Assembly (NCBI GenBank): GCA_024691105.1
Contig: JAILNY010000054.1
Location: 1-7,095, forward strand
Length of the DNA stretch: 7,095 nt
Direction of reading: 5' to 3'
Origin: Treponema sp.
GTDB lineage: Bacteria; Spirochaetota; Spirochaetia; Treponematales; Treponemataceae
Below the pieces are notes generated by a model. That model was not told where the DNA came from, made no database searches, and saw only the letters and a list, made by a program, of their open reading frames with translations. This document shows positions 1 to 6,367 of this stretch, one piece after another (the stretch's first letter is position 1; each line of letters begins with the position of its first letter). The translations under genes were made by a program, and so were the position numbers.

Positions 1-789
1 GTTGCTCACGAAATAAAAAATCCTCTTGGTGCAATAAGCATTCATATTCAGCTTTTGCAAAAGGCAATCGCAAAAGCGCGCAATTCTGACAATCAGATTC
101 CGGATGAAAAATTTGTCGAAAAATACATCGGTGTTGTAAATGAAGAAATTGATAACCTTAATAAGATTGTCGTAGATTTTTTGTTTGCCGTTCGTCCTGT
201 TTCTGCAAATCTTGAACTGCTTCATCCAAATCAGATTATTCAAAAGCTGGTTGAATTTTTAAGGCCTGAGTATCAGAAAGAAAAAATTGCACTCGAAGTT
301 TCTCTTTGTCCGCAGGACGTTCGTCTTTTGATTGACGAAAAACTTTTCCGAGAGATAATCGTTAACCTTTCGCAAAATGCAATTTATGCGATTAAAGAGG
401 CGGAACGCGGATCCGGCGGCAACAGTGCATCCCTCGATGACCGCACCGCCAGGGATAACGGCGATTCTACAGGCGAACGCACCGGCAAACTCGCAATTAT
501 CTCTGTCATTAAAGATGACAAGTACATCCTTACTGTAACCGACAACGGCTGTGGAATGAGCGAAGAAAAACTTTCTAAAATATTTGAGCCATATTATACG
601 ACAAAGGCGACGGGAACAGGTCTTGGACTTACAACTGTTTATAAAATCGTAAAAGAGTTTTCCGGCGATATCGACGTTAAATCAGAAGAAGGCGAGGGAA
701 CACAATTTATAATTTCAATTCCTGTTCCTCAGCTTAATAAAAAATTAATTGAATACTCTGACTCTAAAAATAAAAGTGGTGAAAAATGA
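1..789 (+). CDS. Sensor histidine kinase, NtrB/AtoS-like (5' truncated)
   Basis: This is the C-terminal 262 residues of a sensor kinase; its start and any sensory domain lie left of the window. The first codons already encode the H-box (AHEIKNPLG), so the phospho-accepting His is residue 3 of the fragment. The HATPase domain follows: N-box with NLSQNA around residues 122-127, DNGCGM (G1) around 181-186, FEPYYTTK (F-box) around 195-202 and GTGLGL (G2) around 205-210. The HEIKNPL and YYTTK signatures place it with NtrB/AtoS-type kinases, which autophosphorylate and pass phosphate to an NtrC-type regulator. That partner is the next gene, whose ATG overlaps this stop by 4 bases (ATGA), so the two are translationally coupled. 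Between the N-box and the DNG motif, residues ~136-163 form a hydrophilic Gly/Asp/Arg/Thr-rich insertion from GC-rich DNA that looks foreign to the domain. The signal sensed cannot be told. Confidence 0.93.
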   Translation, partial: VAHEIKNPLGAISIHIQLLQKAIAKARNSDNQIPDEKFVEKYIGVVNEEIDNLNKIVVDFLFAVRPVSANLELLHPNQIIQKLVEFLRPEYQKEKIALEVSLCPQDVRLLIDEKLFREIIVNLSQNAIYAIKEAERGSGGNSASLDDRTARDNGDSTGERTGKLAIISVIKDDKYILTVTDNGCGMSEEKLSKIFEPYYTTKATGTGLGLTTVYKIVKEFSGDIDVKSEEGEGTQFIISIPVPQLNKKLIEYSDSKNKSGEK

Positions 790-2144
790 AATTTACGCTT
801 TTAATAATTGATGACGAAAAAAATATCCGTGAAGGTCTTGCCGCAAATTTTGAGATGGAAGGTTACAATGTCCGTCTTGCAGAAAACGGTCAGCAGGGTT
901 TAGATTTTATTGCCAAAGGCGACATTGATCTTGTCATTACCGACTTACGCATGCCCGGCATTACAGGCGAAGAAGTTTTACGCAAGGTTGCAACAGAAAC
1001 TCCAGGAATACCGGTCATTGTTCTTACCGGACACGGAAGTATTGATGCGGCAGTCGATGCAATGCGTAACGGCGCCTATGACTTTTTGACAAAACCTTTA
1101 AACCTCGATCAGCTTTCGCTCATTGTTAAGCGCGCTCTTGAAGCACGTGAGCTTTCGCTCCAGCACAAACAGTTAAAGACCGAAGTAGAAAAAAATCATG
1201 CTCTCGACAATATAATCGGTAAAAGCGCCGAAATGCAGAAAGTCTTTGACATGATAAAAAAAGTTGCATCGTCAAAGGCATCTGTTTTGATTACCGGCGA
1301 AAGTGGTGTAGGTAAAGAAGTGGTTGCCGATGCTATCCACAAACTGTCGCCAAGAAAAGATCATCAGTGCATTAAAGTACATTGTGCTGCATTGAGCGAA
1401 ACTCTCCTTGAGAGTGAGCTTTTCGGTCACGAAAAAGGCGCTTTTACCGGCGCTGACAGTCTTGTTAAAGGCCGTTTTGAACTGGCCCACGAGAGCACGA
1501 TTTTTCTTGATGAAATCGGCGAAATCAATCCGAGCGTTCAGATAAAGATTTTACGTGTGCTTCAAGAGCGCGCGTTTGAGCGTGTGGGCGGGCAGGAAAC
1601 AATAAATGTTGATGTCAGAATTGTTGCCGCTACCAACCGCAATCTTGAGGACGAGGTAAAAAAAGGAACATTCCGCGAAGATTTGTATTACAGACTTAAT
1701 GTAATTCATATTCATGTTCCGCCTCTGAGAGAGCGCAAAGATGACATTCCGCTTTTGATTGCTAAATTCCTCGAAGAGTTTGCAGAAGAAAACGGAAAGA
1801 CAATTAAGGGAATTGACTCTGCTGCAAAATCTGCAATGTTCAATTATAGCTGGCCCGGAAATATCCGCGAGCTTCGTAACTGCATCGAAAGTGCCGTTGT
1901 AATGTGCACAGGCGACGAAATAAAGCTTGAAGATCTTCCGCCTCAGGTAAGTAAGGCCGGAATTGAAAAGTCAATTGTAATACCGGCAAACGCAACTCTT
2001 GACGAGGCCGAAAAAATCGTAATTTTGCAGACACTTGCGGCAAATAAAAACAACAAATCAAAGACGGCAGAGCTTTTGGGAATCGGCCGAAAGACTCTTC
2101 ACCGTAAACTACAGGAATATGGAATCGACGGCCCGGAAGAGTAG
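786..2144 (+). CDS. Sigma-54-dependent response regulator, NtrC/AtoC family
   Basis: A 452-residue protein with the full NtrC architecture. The receiver domain (about 1-120) has the acidic pair D9/D10, phospho-acceptor D53 (VITDLRMPG), T81 and K103. The AAA+ sigma-54 interaction domain (about 140-375) has Walker A GESGVGKE (171-178), the sigma-54 contact loop GAFTGA (218-223), Walker B FLDEIGE (D242/E243) and arginine-finger candidates R296 and R302 in FREDLYYRLN. A Fis-type helix-turn-helix lies at about 415-448 (KSKTAELLGIGRKTLHRKL). Every residue needed for phosphorylation, ATP hydrolysis and sigma-54 remodelling is present, so it should be an active enhancer-binding protein. Its start overlaps the kinase stop, indicating translational coupling; only a weak GGTG precedes the ATG. 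Treponemes often annotate this gene as atoC, but the regulon cannot be deduced here, and no sigma-54 -24/-12 promoter was recognised in the window. Confidence 0.95.
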   Translation: MKFTLLIIDDEKNIREGLAANFEMEGYNVRLAENGQQGLDFIAKGDIDLVITDLRMPGITGEEVLRKVATETPGIPVIVLTGHGSIDAAVDAMRNGAYDFLTKPLNLDQLSLIVKRALEARELSLQHKQLKTEVEKNHALDNIIGKSAEMQKVFDMIKKVASSKASVLITGESGVGKEVVADAIHKLSPRKDHQCIKVHCAALSETLLESELFGHEKGAFTGADSLVKGRFELAHESTIFLDEIGEINPSVQIKILRVLQERAFERVGGQETINVDVRIVAATNRNLEDEVKKGTFREDLYYRLNVIHIHVPPLRERKDDIPLLIAKFLEEFAEENGKTIKGIDSAAKSAMFNYSWPGNIRELRNCIESAVVMCTGDEIKLEDLPPQVSKAGIEKSIVIPANATLDEAEKIVILQTLAANKNNKSKTAELLGIGRKTLHRKLQEYGIDGPEE

Positions 2145-2212
2145 CGTGCGTGATGCGGGTTATTCGTGGAGCGTTGTATGCTGTAAGGCGTCGTCGGTTT
2201 TAAGGAGATAAT

Positions 2213-2464
2213 ATGGCAGAGTATAGAATTCAAGGTGAACTGCAGTTTAACGAATCTGCAGGACAGTTTTGTATCGTAGATCACAAAAGAGAAAAATATC
2301 TTGAGACAATCGACTTTGGCGCAAAGTTTGAAGTTCTCGAAAACGACGAGTGGAAAGAATCTGAGCTTGCAATCGGAAGCAACGACAAAGGCGAGATGGT
2401 CTTTATGCTAAAGAACACAGGCTATGTCGGTCTGCTCGACGGCGTCGAAGTCCGCATGCGCTAG
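2213..2464 (+). CDS. Small DUF5348-like protein
   Basis: An 83-residue acidic soluble protein with no signal peptide or membrane segment. An AAGGAG Shine-Dalgarno at 2202-2207 lies 5 bases before the ATG and fixes the start. The layout G-x-L-x-F/Y-N near the N-terminus, a central FEVLENDEWKES segment and a C-terminal G-L-L-D-G-V-E-V-R motif resembles the DUF5348 family, small single-domain proteins of unknown function; this is recognition from memory of the family pattern, not a search. The gene starts 68 bases after the response regulator on the same strand with no terminator between, so it may be the last gene of that operon. A role in the two-component pathway is not supported by anything beyond position. 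Confidence 0.8.
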   Translation: MAEYRIQGELQFNESAGQFCIVDHKREKYLETIDFGAKFEVLENDEWKESELAIGSNDKGEMVFMLKNTGYVGLLDGVEVRMR

Positions 2465-2499
2465 TAAATTTCACACCTTAACTATCATTCGCTAGTAAC

Positions 2500-2527
2500 A
2501 AAAAAGGCTGCCCAAAATCGGGCAGCC
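2500..2527 (-). terminator. Rho-independent terminator of glgC
   Basis: A perfect 8-bp GC-rich stem (GGCTGCCC at 2506-2513 with GGGCAGCC at 2520-2527) encloses a 6-base loop. On the minus strand it is followed by six T residues (A run at 2500-2505), the usual intrinsic terminator layout, 23 bases after the glgC stop. On the plus strand no T run follows, so it serves glgC, although the transcript of the convergent small gene would also fold it. Confidence 0.9.
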
Positions 2528-2550
2528 GCTTACCTTAATAAAATTCAGCC

Positions 2551-3843
2551 TTAAATAATTGTTCCGCTTGGAATAACAACATTCTTACGGATTACAACAA
2601 TTCCATCTGCAACATAGAAGTTGCCATAATCACCGTTTTCGTATTTTTTGCCGCTTACATTTATCGAGCAGTTGTCACCGATACGGGCGTTTTTATCGAT
2701 AATCGTCTTTGCAATATGGCAGTGGCGACCGATACCGATGTTCGGCGTATTTGTTTCTTTATTCTTAGCCTTTTCATCTTCTGACTCATAAAAGTCAGCA
2801 CCCATTGTGATAACACCGTCAAGAACAGTTCCTGACTCAATGATAGAGCGAAGTCCGATTACCGAATGAGTAATCATTGAATCAGTAATTACACATCCAT
2901 CACTTGCAAGACATGCTGTCAAATCAGCATGATTCATCTTACATGGTGGAAGGTTACTCATCTGAGTAAAGATAGGTTCGCGTTCATCATAGAAGTTAAA
3001 CTGTGGATTTACATTTGTAAGATCGAGTGTTGCTTCGTAGAAACTCTTAATTGTTCCAATATCTTCCCAATAGCCGTCAAAGATGTAAGAATTAATCTTC
3101 TTTGTTTTAATAGCCATAGGAATAATTTCTTTACCAAAGTCCTGTTTGTCATTGTTAAGAACTTCTTCCATTGTATCTGCATTAAAAATGTAAATACCCA
3201 TAGAAGCAAGGTATTCTTTTTCTTTAGGAAGCATCTGGTCGCGTGATTTTTCAGGAATTTTCCAATCATCGATGTTCAAATCCGGAGCCGGTTTTTCCAT
3301 AAATTCTGTAATTCTGTGCTTGTCATCGATTTTCATGATTCCAAAGCCGGATGCGTCGCTGCGGTTAACGGCGATAGTTGCAATTGTAACATCAGCGCCA
3401 CTTGCAATGTGCTTGTCCATAAAATCGTTAAGATCCATGCGATAAAGCTGGTCGCCTGAAAGAATTATGTAATGAGTTGGTTTTTGTGTTTTAAAGTGAA
3501 TAAAGTTCTTGCGGACAGCGTCAGCTGTTCCTTCATACCAGCCGGAATGTTCAAGAGTCTGCTCGGCAGCAAGAATTTCAACAAAGCCGTTAGAAAAACG
3601 GTCAAAATTATACGAATTAGTAATGTGCAGGTGAAGTGACGCAGAGTTAAACTGAGTCAAAAGATATATTTTCTTAAAACCTGAGTTGATACAGTTTGAA
3701 AGAGGAATATCTACAATTCTGTATTTTCCGCCGAACGAAACAGCCGGCTTTGAACGTTCTTTAGTCAAAGGATAAAGACGGGTTCCCTTTCCACCGCCAA
3801 GAATAAGACTTAGCACGCGAGATTTATCAATTTTTTCTGTCAT
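2551..3843 (-). CDS. glgC: Glucose-1-phosphate adenylyltransferase (ADP-glucose pyrophosphorylase)
   Basis: A 430-residue enzyme that makes ADP-glucose from glucose 1-phosphate and ATP, the committed step of bacterial glycogen synthesis, in the cytoplasm. The nucleotidyltransferase domain has the ATP-binding signature GGGKGTRLYPLTKERSKPAV from residue 16, GWYEGTADAVR (101-111), the catalytic/metal SGDQLYRMD (D131), the sugar-phosphate lysine in EFMEKP (K184) and GYWEDIGT (D261). The C-terminal ~110 residues form a left-handed beta-helix with spaced I/V-G repeats and end in VVIRKNVVIPSGTII, a tail like that of plant and cyanobacterial enzymes. A GGAGGG Shine-Dalgarno (3851-3856) sits 7 bases before the ATG and supports the start. 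The gene stands alone, with its own promoter and terminator; no glgA, glgB or glgP is adjacent in the window. Length and motifs are complete, so function is not in doubt; allosteric control cannot be read from sequence. Confidence 0.97.
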   Translation of the reverse strand: MTEKIDKSRVLSLILGGGKGTRLYPLTKERSKPAVSFGGKYRIVDIPLSNCINSGFKKIYLLTQFNSASLHLHITNSYNFDRFSNGFVEILAAEQTLEHSGWYEGTADAVRKNFIHFKTQKPTHYIILSGDQLYRMDLNDFMDKHIASGADVTIATIAVNRSDASGFGIMKIDDKHRITEFMEKPAPDLNIDDWKIPEKSRDQMLPKEKEYLASMGIYIFNADTMEEVLNNDKQDFGKEIIPMAIKTKKINSYIFDGYWEDIGTIKSFYEATLDLTNVNPQFNFYDEREPIFTQMSNLPPCKMNHADLTACLASDGCVITDSMITHSVIGLRSIIESGTVLDGVITMGADFYESEDEKAKNKETNTPNIGIGRHCHIAKTIIDKNARIGDNCSINVSGKKYENGDYGNFYVADGIVVIRKNVVIPSGTII

Positions 3844-3929
3844 ATATCAACCCTCCAAGGTTTTTGTAATTTTGCTTTTTTTAATATGTAAGCATTTTGC
3901 ACTCAAAATTTAGTTTTTTGAGATATTTA

Positions 3930-3958
3930 ATTATAAATCTGAAATTTATTATTTGCAA
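3930..3958 (-). promoter_or_regulatory. Predicted sigma-70 promoter of glgC
   Basis: On the minus strand, TTGCAA (3953-3958) is separated by exactly 17 bases from a perfect TATAAT (3930-3935). Transcription would begin near 3923, giving an ~80-base leader that ends in the GGAGGG site. A weak 7-bp hairpin (3902-3908 with 3916-3922) would sit at the very 5' end of that leader. The -35 matches consensus at 4 of 6 positions. Confidence 0.65.
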
Positions 3959-4163
3959 ACTTTTTTTCTATAATAGAGATATGTTTTGAGAGAATTTGGG
4001 CAGCAGTTTTTGAAGTTATGAATCTGTGTGAACTAATATCCAAATCGTTTGTCGAAAATACGCATTTTAATTGGGAAAAAAACAAAAATGAATCTTTTTT
4101 GTATTTTTATTAAAAAAGTTGATTTTTTTTATTGATTTTGCTATGTTTAGCACAGTTCTTTGA
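3959..4163. other. AT-rich intergenic stretch between glgC and the Rhs tips
   Basis: About 200 bases of low-complexity AT-rich sequence. A plus-strand TATAAT at 3969-3974 could be a -10 box divergent from glgC, but its -35 (TTATTA, 3946-3951, 17-base spacer) is poor. A 31-codon frame at 4018-4113 (MNLCELISKS...) has no convincing ribosome site or recognisable domain and is not called. No RNA gene, integrase or attachment site was seen. The stretch marks the change from housekeeping to accessory DNA. Confidence 0.5.
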
Positions 4164-4865
4164 CAAAAATGTGAGTTCTGGAAAGCATGGCTTAGTCACA
4201 TCAATAGCAATTGTTATCACTACGCTGCTAATAATCCGATACGGTATGTTGACCCTACAGGTAGAGATCATGGTATTCCTTCAGATATACAGAAGATTCT
4301 TGATGAACGAGATTCTAAGCGAAAAGAACCGGGATATTCTGAGTTACATTCACCGAGAAATTATAATACATATGACTACTCAGAAATAAAAACACCCAAA
4401 TATGATTCTCATGTTAAAAATTATAAACAATTTAATCAAATTAAAACAGAAGAATACATGCGTGCACGAGCAGTTTCTGTTGATTCGTCATATGAAAATA
4501 GTATTTCTGTTGATGCAACAGTATACTCAATTTCATCTAGTTTTGATGACACGTCTCCTGTCTCAGGAGATGTAGGACTTGATTTATTACAAGCAAGTGG
4601 ACAAATTTCAATTACTCAAGGTGGTTTTGGAACTTCATGTAATTTAAATGCAATTTCTGTTTCTGGTAAAATAGGAACGAAGTATTTTAAAATTCCTTTT
4701 GTAAGTAATTTATTAAACAGAAAATTTCAGCTAAAAATTGGCGCAGGTCTAGGTGTGAATCTTGGATATGAGTTAAAAGCTGATGTAAACTCAGGATTAG
4801 TTTTTGATGTTTCCGCATTGTTAAAAGCTAGAGTTGAAATAAATCTGGAGAAGATAAATGAATAA
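4164..4865 (+). CDS. Orphan Rhs C-terminal toxin tip 1 (no start codon)
   Basis: An open frame of 233 residues that starts after a TGA at 4161-4163. It reads INSNCYHYAANNPIRYVDPTG, the terminus of an Rhs core, and runs in frame without interruption into the tip; the first ATG in frame is 4458 (residue 99), so a caller relying on ATG would report only 4458-4865. The tip has a polar Tyr/Lys-rich linker (about residues 40-95) and then a domain rich in Gly, Ser, Val and alternating hydrophobic residues (SGQISITQGG, KIGAGLGVNLGYELKADVNSG), suggesting beta structure. I do not recognise a catalytic motif. The stop overlaps the next gene by 8 bases, the usual toxin-immunity arrangement. With no start and no core upstream, it is best read as a silent cassette or remnant that needs recombination with an rhs gene to be expressed. 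A pore-forming or membrane-active role is only inferred from the membrane partner. Confidence 0.7.
   Translation, partial: QKCEFWKAWLSHINSNCYHYAANNPIRYVDPTGRDHGIPSDIQKILDERDSKRKEPGYSELHSPRNYNTYDYSEIKTPKYDSHVKNYKQFNQIKTEEYMRARAVSVDSSYENSISVDATVYSISSSFDDTSPVSGDVGLDLLQASGQISITQGGFGTSCNLNAISVSGKIGTKYFKIPFVSNLLNRKFQLKIGAGLGVNLGYELKADVNSGLVFDVSALLKARVEINLEKINE
4198..4262 (+). repeat. Rhs core-terminus homology stub, copy 1 (short)
   Basis: The segment encoding INSNCYHYAANNPIRYVDPTG shares a 28-base identical run (4198-4225) with 5391-5418 and is related to 6556-6621. Upstream of about 4190 the similarity ends, so this copy lacks the long leader repeat found before tips 2 and 3. Stubs of this kind provide the homology by which orphan tips can exchange onto an expressed rhs gene (known for enterobacterial Rhs and CdiA systems; inferred here). 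Confidence 0.8.
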
Positions 4866-5214
4866 ACGTTTTTTTGTTTTTTTTCTTATAAACTTATTAA
4901 CAAGTTTACTAATTATTGGCATTGTATGTATATATAAGATTTCAGAAGTGACAAGTGATGATTTAAAACAATTTGCATTTATGCTAATAATTCAAAGTAT
5001 TGAATATTTTATACTTTCATTACTTTTTTATATAAAACATAATTCACAAAAAAATTTAGGAATTGGAATTTTTTGTGTTTTTGGAACAATAGGTTTTATA
5101 ATAATCTTTATTTATTCTTTTTTCGTTTTTGAATTTATTCTCTTGGAAGTATTTGTAATCCCTGGTATTCTGGCTTCCTCTTTATATTTATTTGATCACA
5201 CAAATACAAATTGA
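4858..5214 (+). CDS. Putative membrane immunity protein for tip 1
   Basis: A 118-residue, very hydrophobic protein with four likely transmembrane helices (about residues 5-26, 39-59, 67-88 and 91-112), short loops, and a Lys/Arg start consistent with an inner-membrane protein. GGAG at 4847-4850 lies 7 bases before the ATG; the start overlaps the stop of toxin tip 1 by 8 bases, so the two are coupled. I do not recognise a family. Location directly after an Rhs tip makes it the presumptive cognate immunity protein; four-helix immunity proteins are typical for toxins that act in or at the inner membrane, such as pore-forming colicins, which is the only hint to the toxin's activity. The last four codons and the TGA stop fall inside the start of the 253-bp repeat, so the original C-terminus may have been replaced at a recombination joint. 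Composition is strongly AT-rich. Confidence 0.75.
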   Translation: MNKRFFVFFLINLLTSLLIIGIVCIYKISEVTSDDLKQFAFMLIIQSIEYFILSLLFYIKHNSQKNLGIGIFCVFGTIGFIIIFIYSFFVFEFILLEVFVIPGILASSLYLFDHTNTN

Positions 5215-5220
5215 TGTGAT
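5195..5220. other. Palindrome at the imm1/repeat junction
   Basis: ATCACA (5195-5200) pairs with TGTGAT (5215-5220) with a further three inner pairs around an ACAA loop. The corresponding site in copy B has a perfect 7-bp stem (CATCAAT/ATTGATG, 6364-6370 and 6375-6381) around the same loop. Both sit at the left end of the repeat, just after or across an immunity gene stop. There is no T run, so they are not standard terminators; they may mark the cassette boundary. Confidence 0.5.
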
Positions 5221-5455
5221 TAGAGCAAATTTGATGTTAAAACAGGTGAAAAATTGGCAAAAATCTGGTAATATTAACCAGATTTGGGATAAAATCGGAG
5301 TAAATTTTACGGAGGTACCGCTGAAACAGAGCTTGAGCTGAGAATTTTTTGAAAAGTTGAGTGAATTGGGCTGAAATTCAAGAGTTATTAACATCAATAG
5401 CAATTGTTATCACTACGCGGCCAACAATCCTGTTAAGTATACAGATCCAACGGGC
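5203..5455 (+). repeat. Cassette leader plus core stub, direct repeat copy A
   Basis: About 253 bases repeated at 6368-6621. By eye the first ~200 bases differ by nine substitutions and one T insertion (about 95% identity), while the final ~55 bases, which encode the core stub, diverge more. It includes the last codons of the preceding immunity gene, two palindromes, a GGAGG at 5311-5315 not followed by a sensible start, and two in-frame TGA codons (5336-5338 and 5372-5374) before the toxin frame. It probably acts as a shared homology arm for cassette exchange or duplication; a regulatory or RNA role is possible. Confidence 0.9.
5261..5285. other. Conserved hairpin in repeat copy A
   Basis: A perfect 9-bp stem, AAATCTGGT with ACCAGATTT, encloses a 7-base AT loop. 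The same 25 bases occur unchanged at 6426-6450. No T run follows on the plus strand; on the minus strand five T residues follow the stem here but not in copy B. It could be a structured RNA element, a protein-binding site or a weak antisense terminator. Confidence 0.6.
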
Positions 5456-6037
5456 GCTTTTACAGTTGATAATGAAAATCAGACCATCATTTGCGATTTA
5501 AATGATAAGAATGATGTTAAGGCTGCTGCTTGTGCTTTTTTTGTTTTACAAGATGAAGGTTTTTCTTGTATTGCTTATGATTCAAAAACAAATAAGCGTA
5601 TCACATTTAATCATGCAAAGGGCATGTATTCTTTCATAGACAACACTTATAACAACTATTTAAATGGTGATTCCTTTAATTTTACAGAATTCTTATCAGA
5701 TATAATTAGTTTTACAACTGCAACTGCAGAAAAAGGAACTATTGCTTCTGGTTTAAACAAGTTTGTTTCGATAATTGTAATATATTCGGATGGAAAAAAA
5801 CTTGTAAAAAATATTTCACAGGGTAATACTTTCGGAGCAATAGACTCTTCGGTAGATCTTCTTATCGATGGAGTAGGATTCGCCGGACCTGCAGGAGGTT
5901 ATATAAGTATCGGATTAAAATATACAAAACAAGGGGTAATTTTTGGGATAACACAGTTTGCTCGGGGACAAATCGAACTTGAAAAGTGTGCAGTTAATAA
6001 ATGGTCAGAGAGCATGTTTGGAGTTAGATTTAAATAA
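5375..6037 (+). CDS. Orphan Rhs C-terminal toxin tip 2 (no start codon)
   Basis: An open frame of 220 residues after a TGA at 5372-5374. It begins NSRVININSNCYHYAANNP-VKYTDPTG, an Rhs core terminus ending at about residue 27, and continues into a unique tip. The first in-frame ATG is 5624 (residue 84), so a caller relying on ATG would give 5624-6037 only. The tip includes an aromatic-rich segment, a short hydrophobic stretch (FVSIIVIYSDG) and a Gly-rich hydrophobic stretch at about residues 160-181 (SVDLLIDGVGFAGPAGG), a pattern common in Rhs and other polymorphic toxin tails. No catalytic motif is recognised. A membrane-protein gene follows 15 bases downstream and is the presumed immunity gene. 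In the same frame, upstream sequence is open back to 5159 except for two TGA codons. Likely a silent, recombination-dependent cassette; a membrane-active role is a guess from the hydrophobic segments and partner. Confidence 0.7.
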   Translation, partial: NSRVININSNCYHYAANNPVKYTDPTGAFTVDNENQTIICDLNDKNDVKAAACAFFVLQDEGFSCIAYDSKTNKRITFNHAKGMYSFIDNTYNNYLNGDSFNFTEFLSDIISFTTATAEKGTIASGLNKFVSIIVIYSDGKKLVKNISQGNTFGAIDSSVDLLIDGVGFAGPAGGYISIGLKYTKQGVIFGITQFARGQIELEKCAVNKWSESMFGVRFK

Positions 6038-6052
6038 TTTTAGGAGGGCAAA

Positions 6053-6337
6053 ATGTTGTTAAAGAAAAGTGTACAAACAAAAATATTTTTTGGATTCATT
6101 TCCATGTTATGTGCGAATATAGTAATGATTTCTCTCTGGTTTTTCCACATTTGTGATATGGAATTGAATTTGAAATTAAGTTTCATAATTGGTGGTATTT
6201 TGGGTTTTTTCTTGGAACACAAGTTGAATGTTGTTGAATATGATGAAATTGACAATAACAATATATTATTCTTTATTTTTTTTCTCTTATTACTTACTTT
6301 GCTTGTTATACAGGCTGTTTTTCTTCCGCAGAAGTAA
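6053..6337 (+). CDS. Putative membrane immunity protein for tip 2
   Basis: A 94-residue hydrophobic protein with three likely transmembrane helices (about residues 11-34, 40-56 and 71-91) separated by an acidic loop (EYDEIDNNN). A strong AGGAGG at 6042-6047 lies 5 bases before the ATG and settles the start. It begins 15 bases after the stop of toxin tip 2, as immunity genes do. The good ribosome site, unlike the startless toxin frame, suggests the protein can be made in place if transcribed. No family recognised, and it is not obviously homologous to the membrane protein of cassette 1. The ORF on the opposite strand here (6040-6369) is a shadow. Confidence 0.72.
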   Translation: MLLKKSVQTKIFFGFISMLCANIVMISLWFFHICDMELNLKLSFIIGGILGFFLEHKLNVVEYDEIDNNNILFFIFFLLLLTLLVIQAVFLPQK

Positions 6338-6367
6338 AAAATTTTGTAAGTTTGTTTACCTCTCATC

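Noticed and set aside
2929..3269. Open frames inside glgC on both strands, and similar ones inside the response regulator (1272-1490, 1840-2061)
   Set aside because: These are shadows of fully conserved, motif-complete genes.
4018..4113. 31-codon plus-strand frame between glgC and cassette 1
   Set aside because: Short, low-complexity ending, no clear ribosome site and no recognisable similarity.
4132..4389. Plus-strand open frame of 85 codons over the start of cassette 1
   Set aside because: It reads the Rhs stub and linker in the wrong frame; the frame giving YHYAANNPIRYVDPTG overlaps it and continues to 4865.
5311..5323. GGAGG followed by CTG as a start for toxin tip 2
   Set aside because: That frame meets a TGA after six codons, and again at 5372, so it cannot express the tip directly.
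5188..5403. Minus-strand frame across repeat copy A, similar to one at 6402-6659
   Set aside because: The two are alike only because the DNA is repeated; neither has a convincing ribosome site, and the second runs antisense through toxin tip 3.
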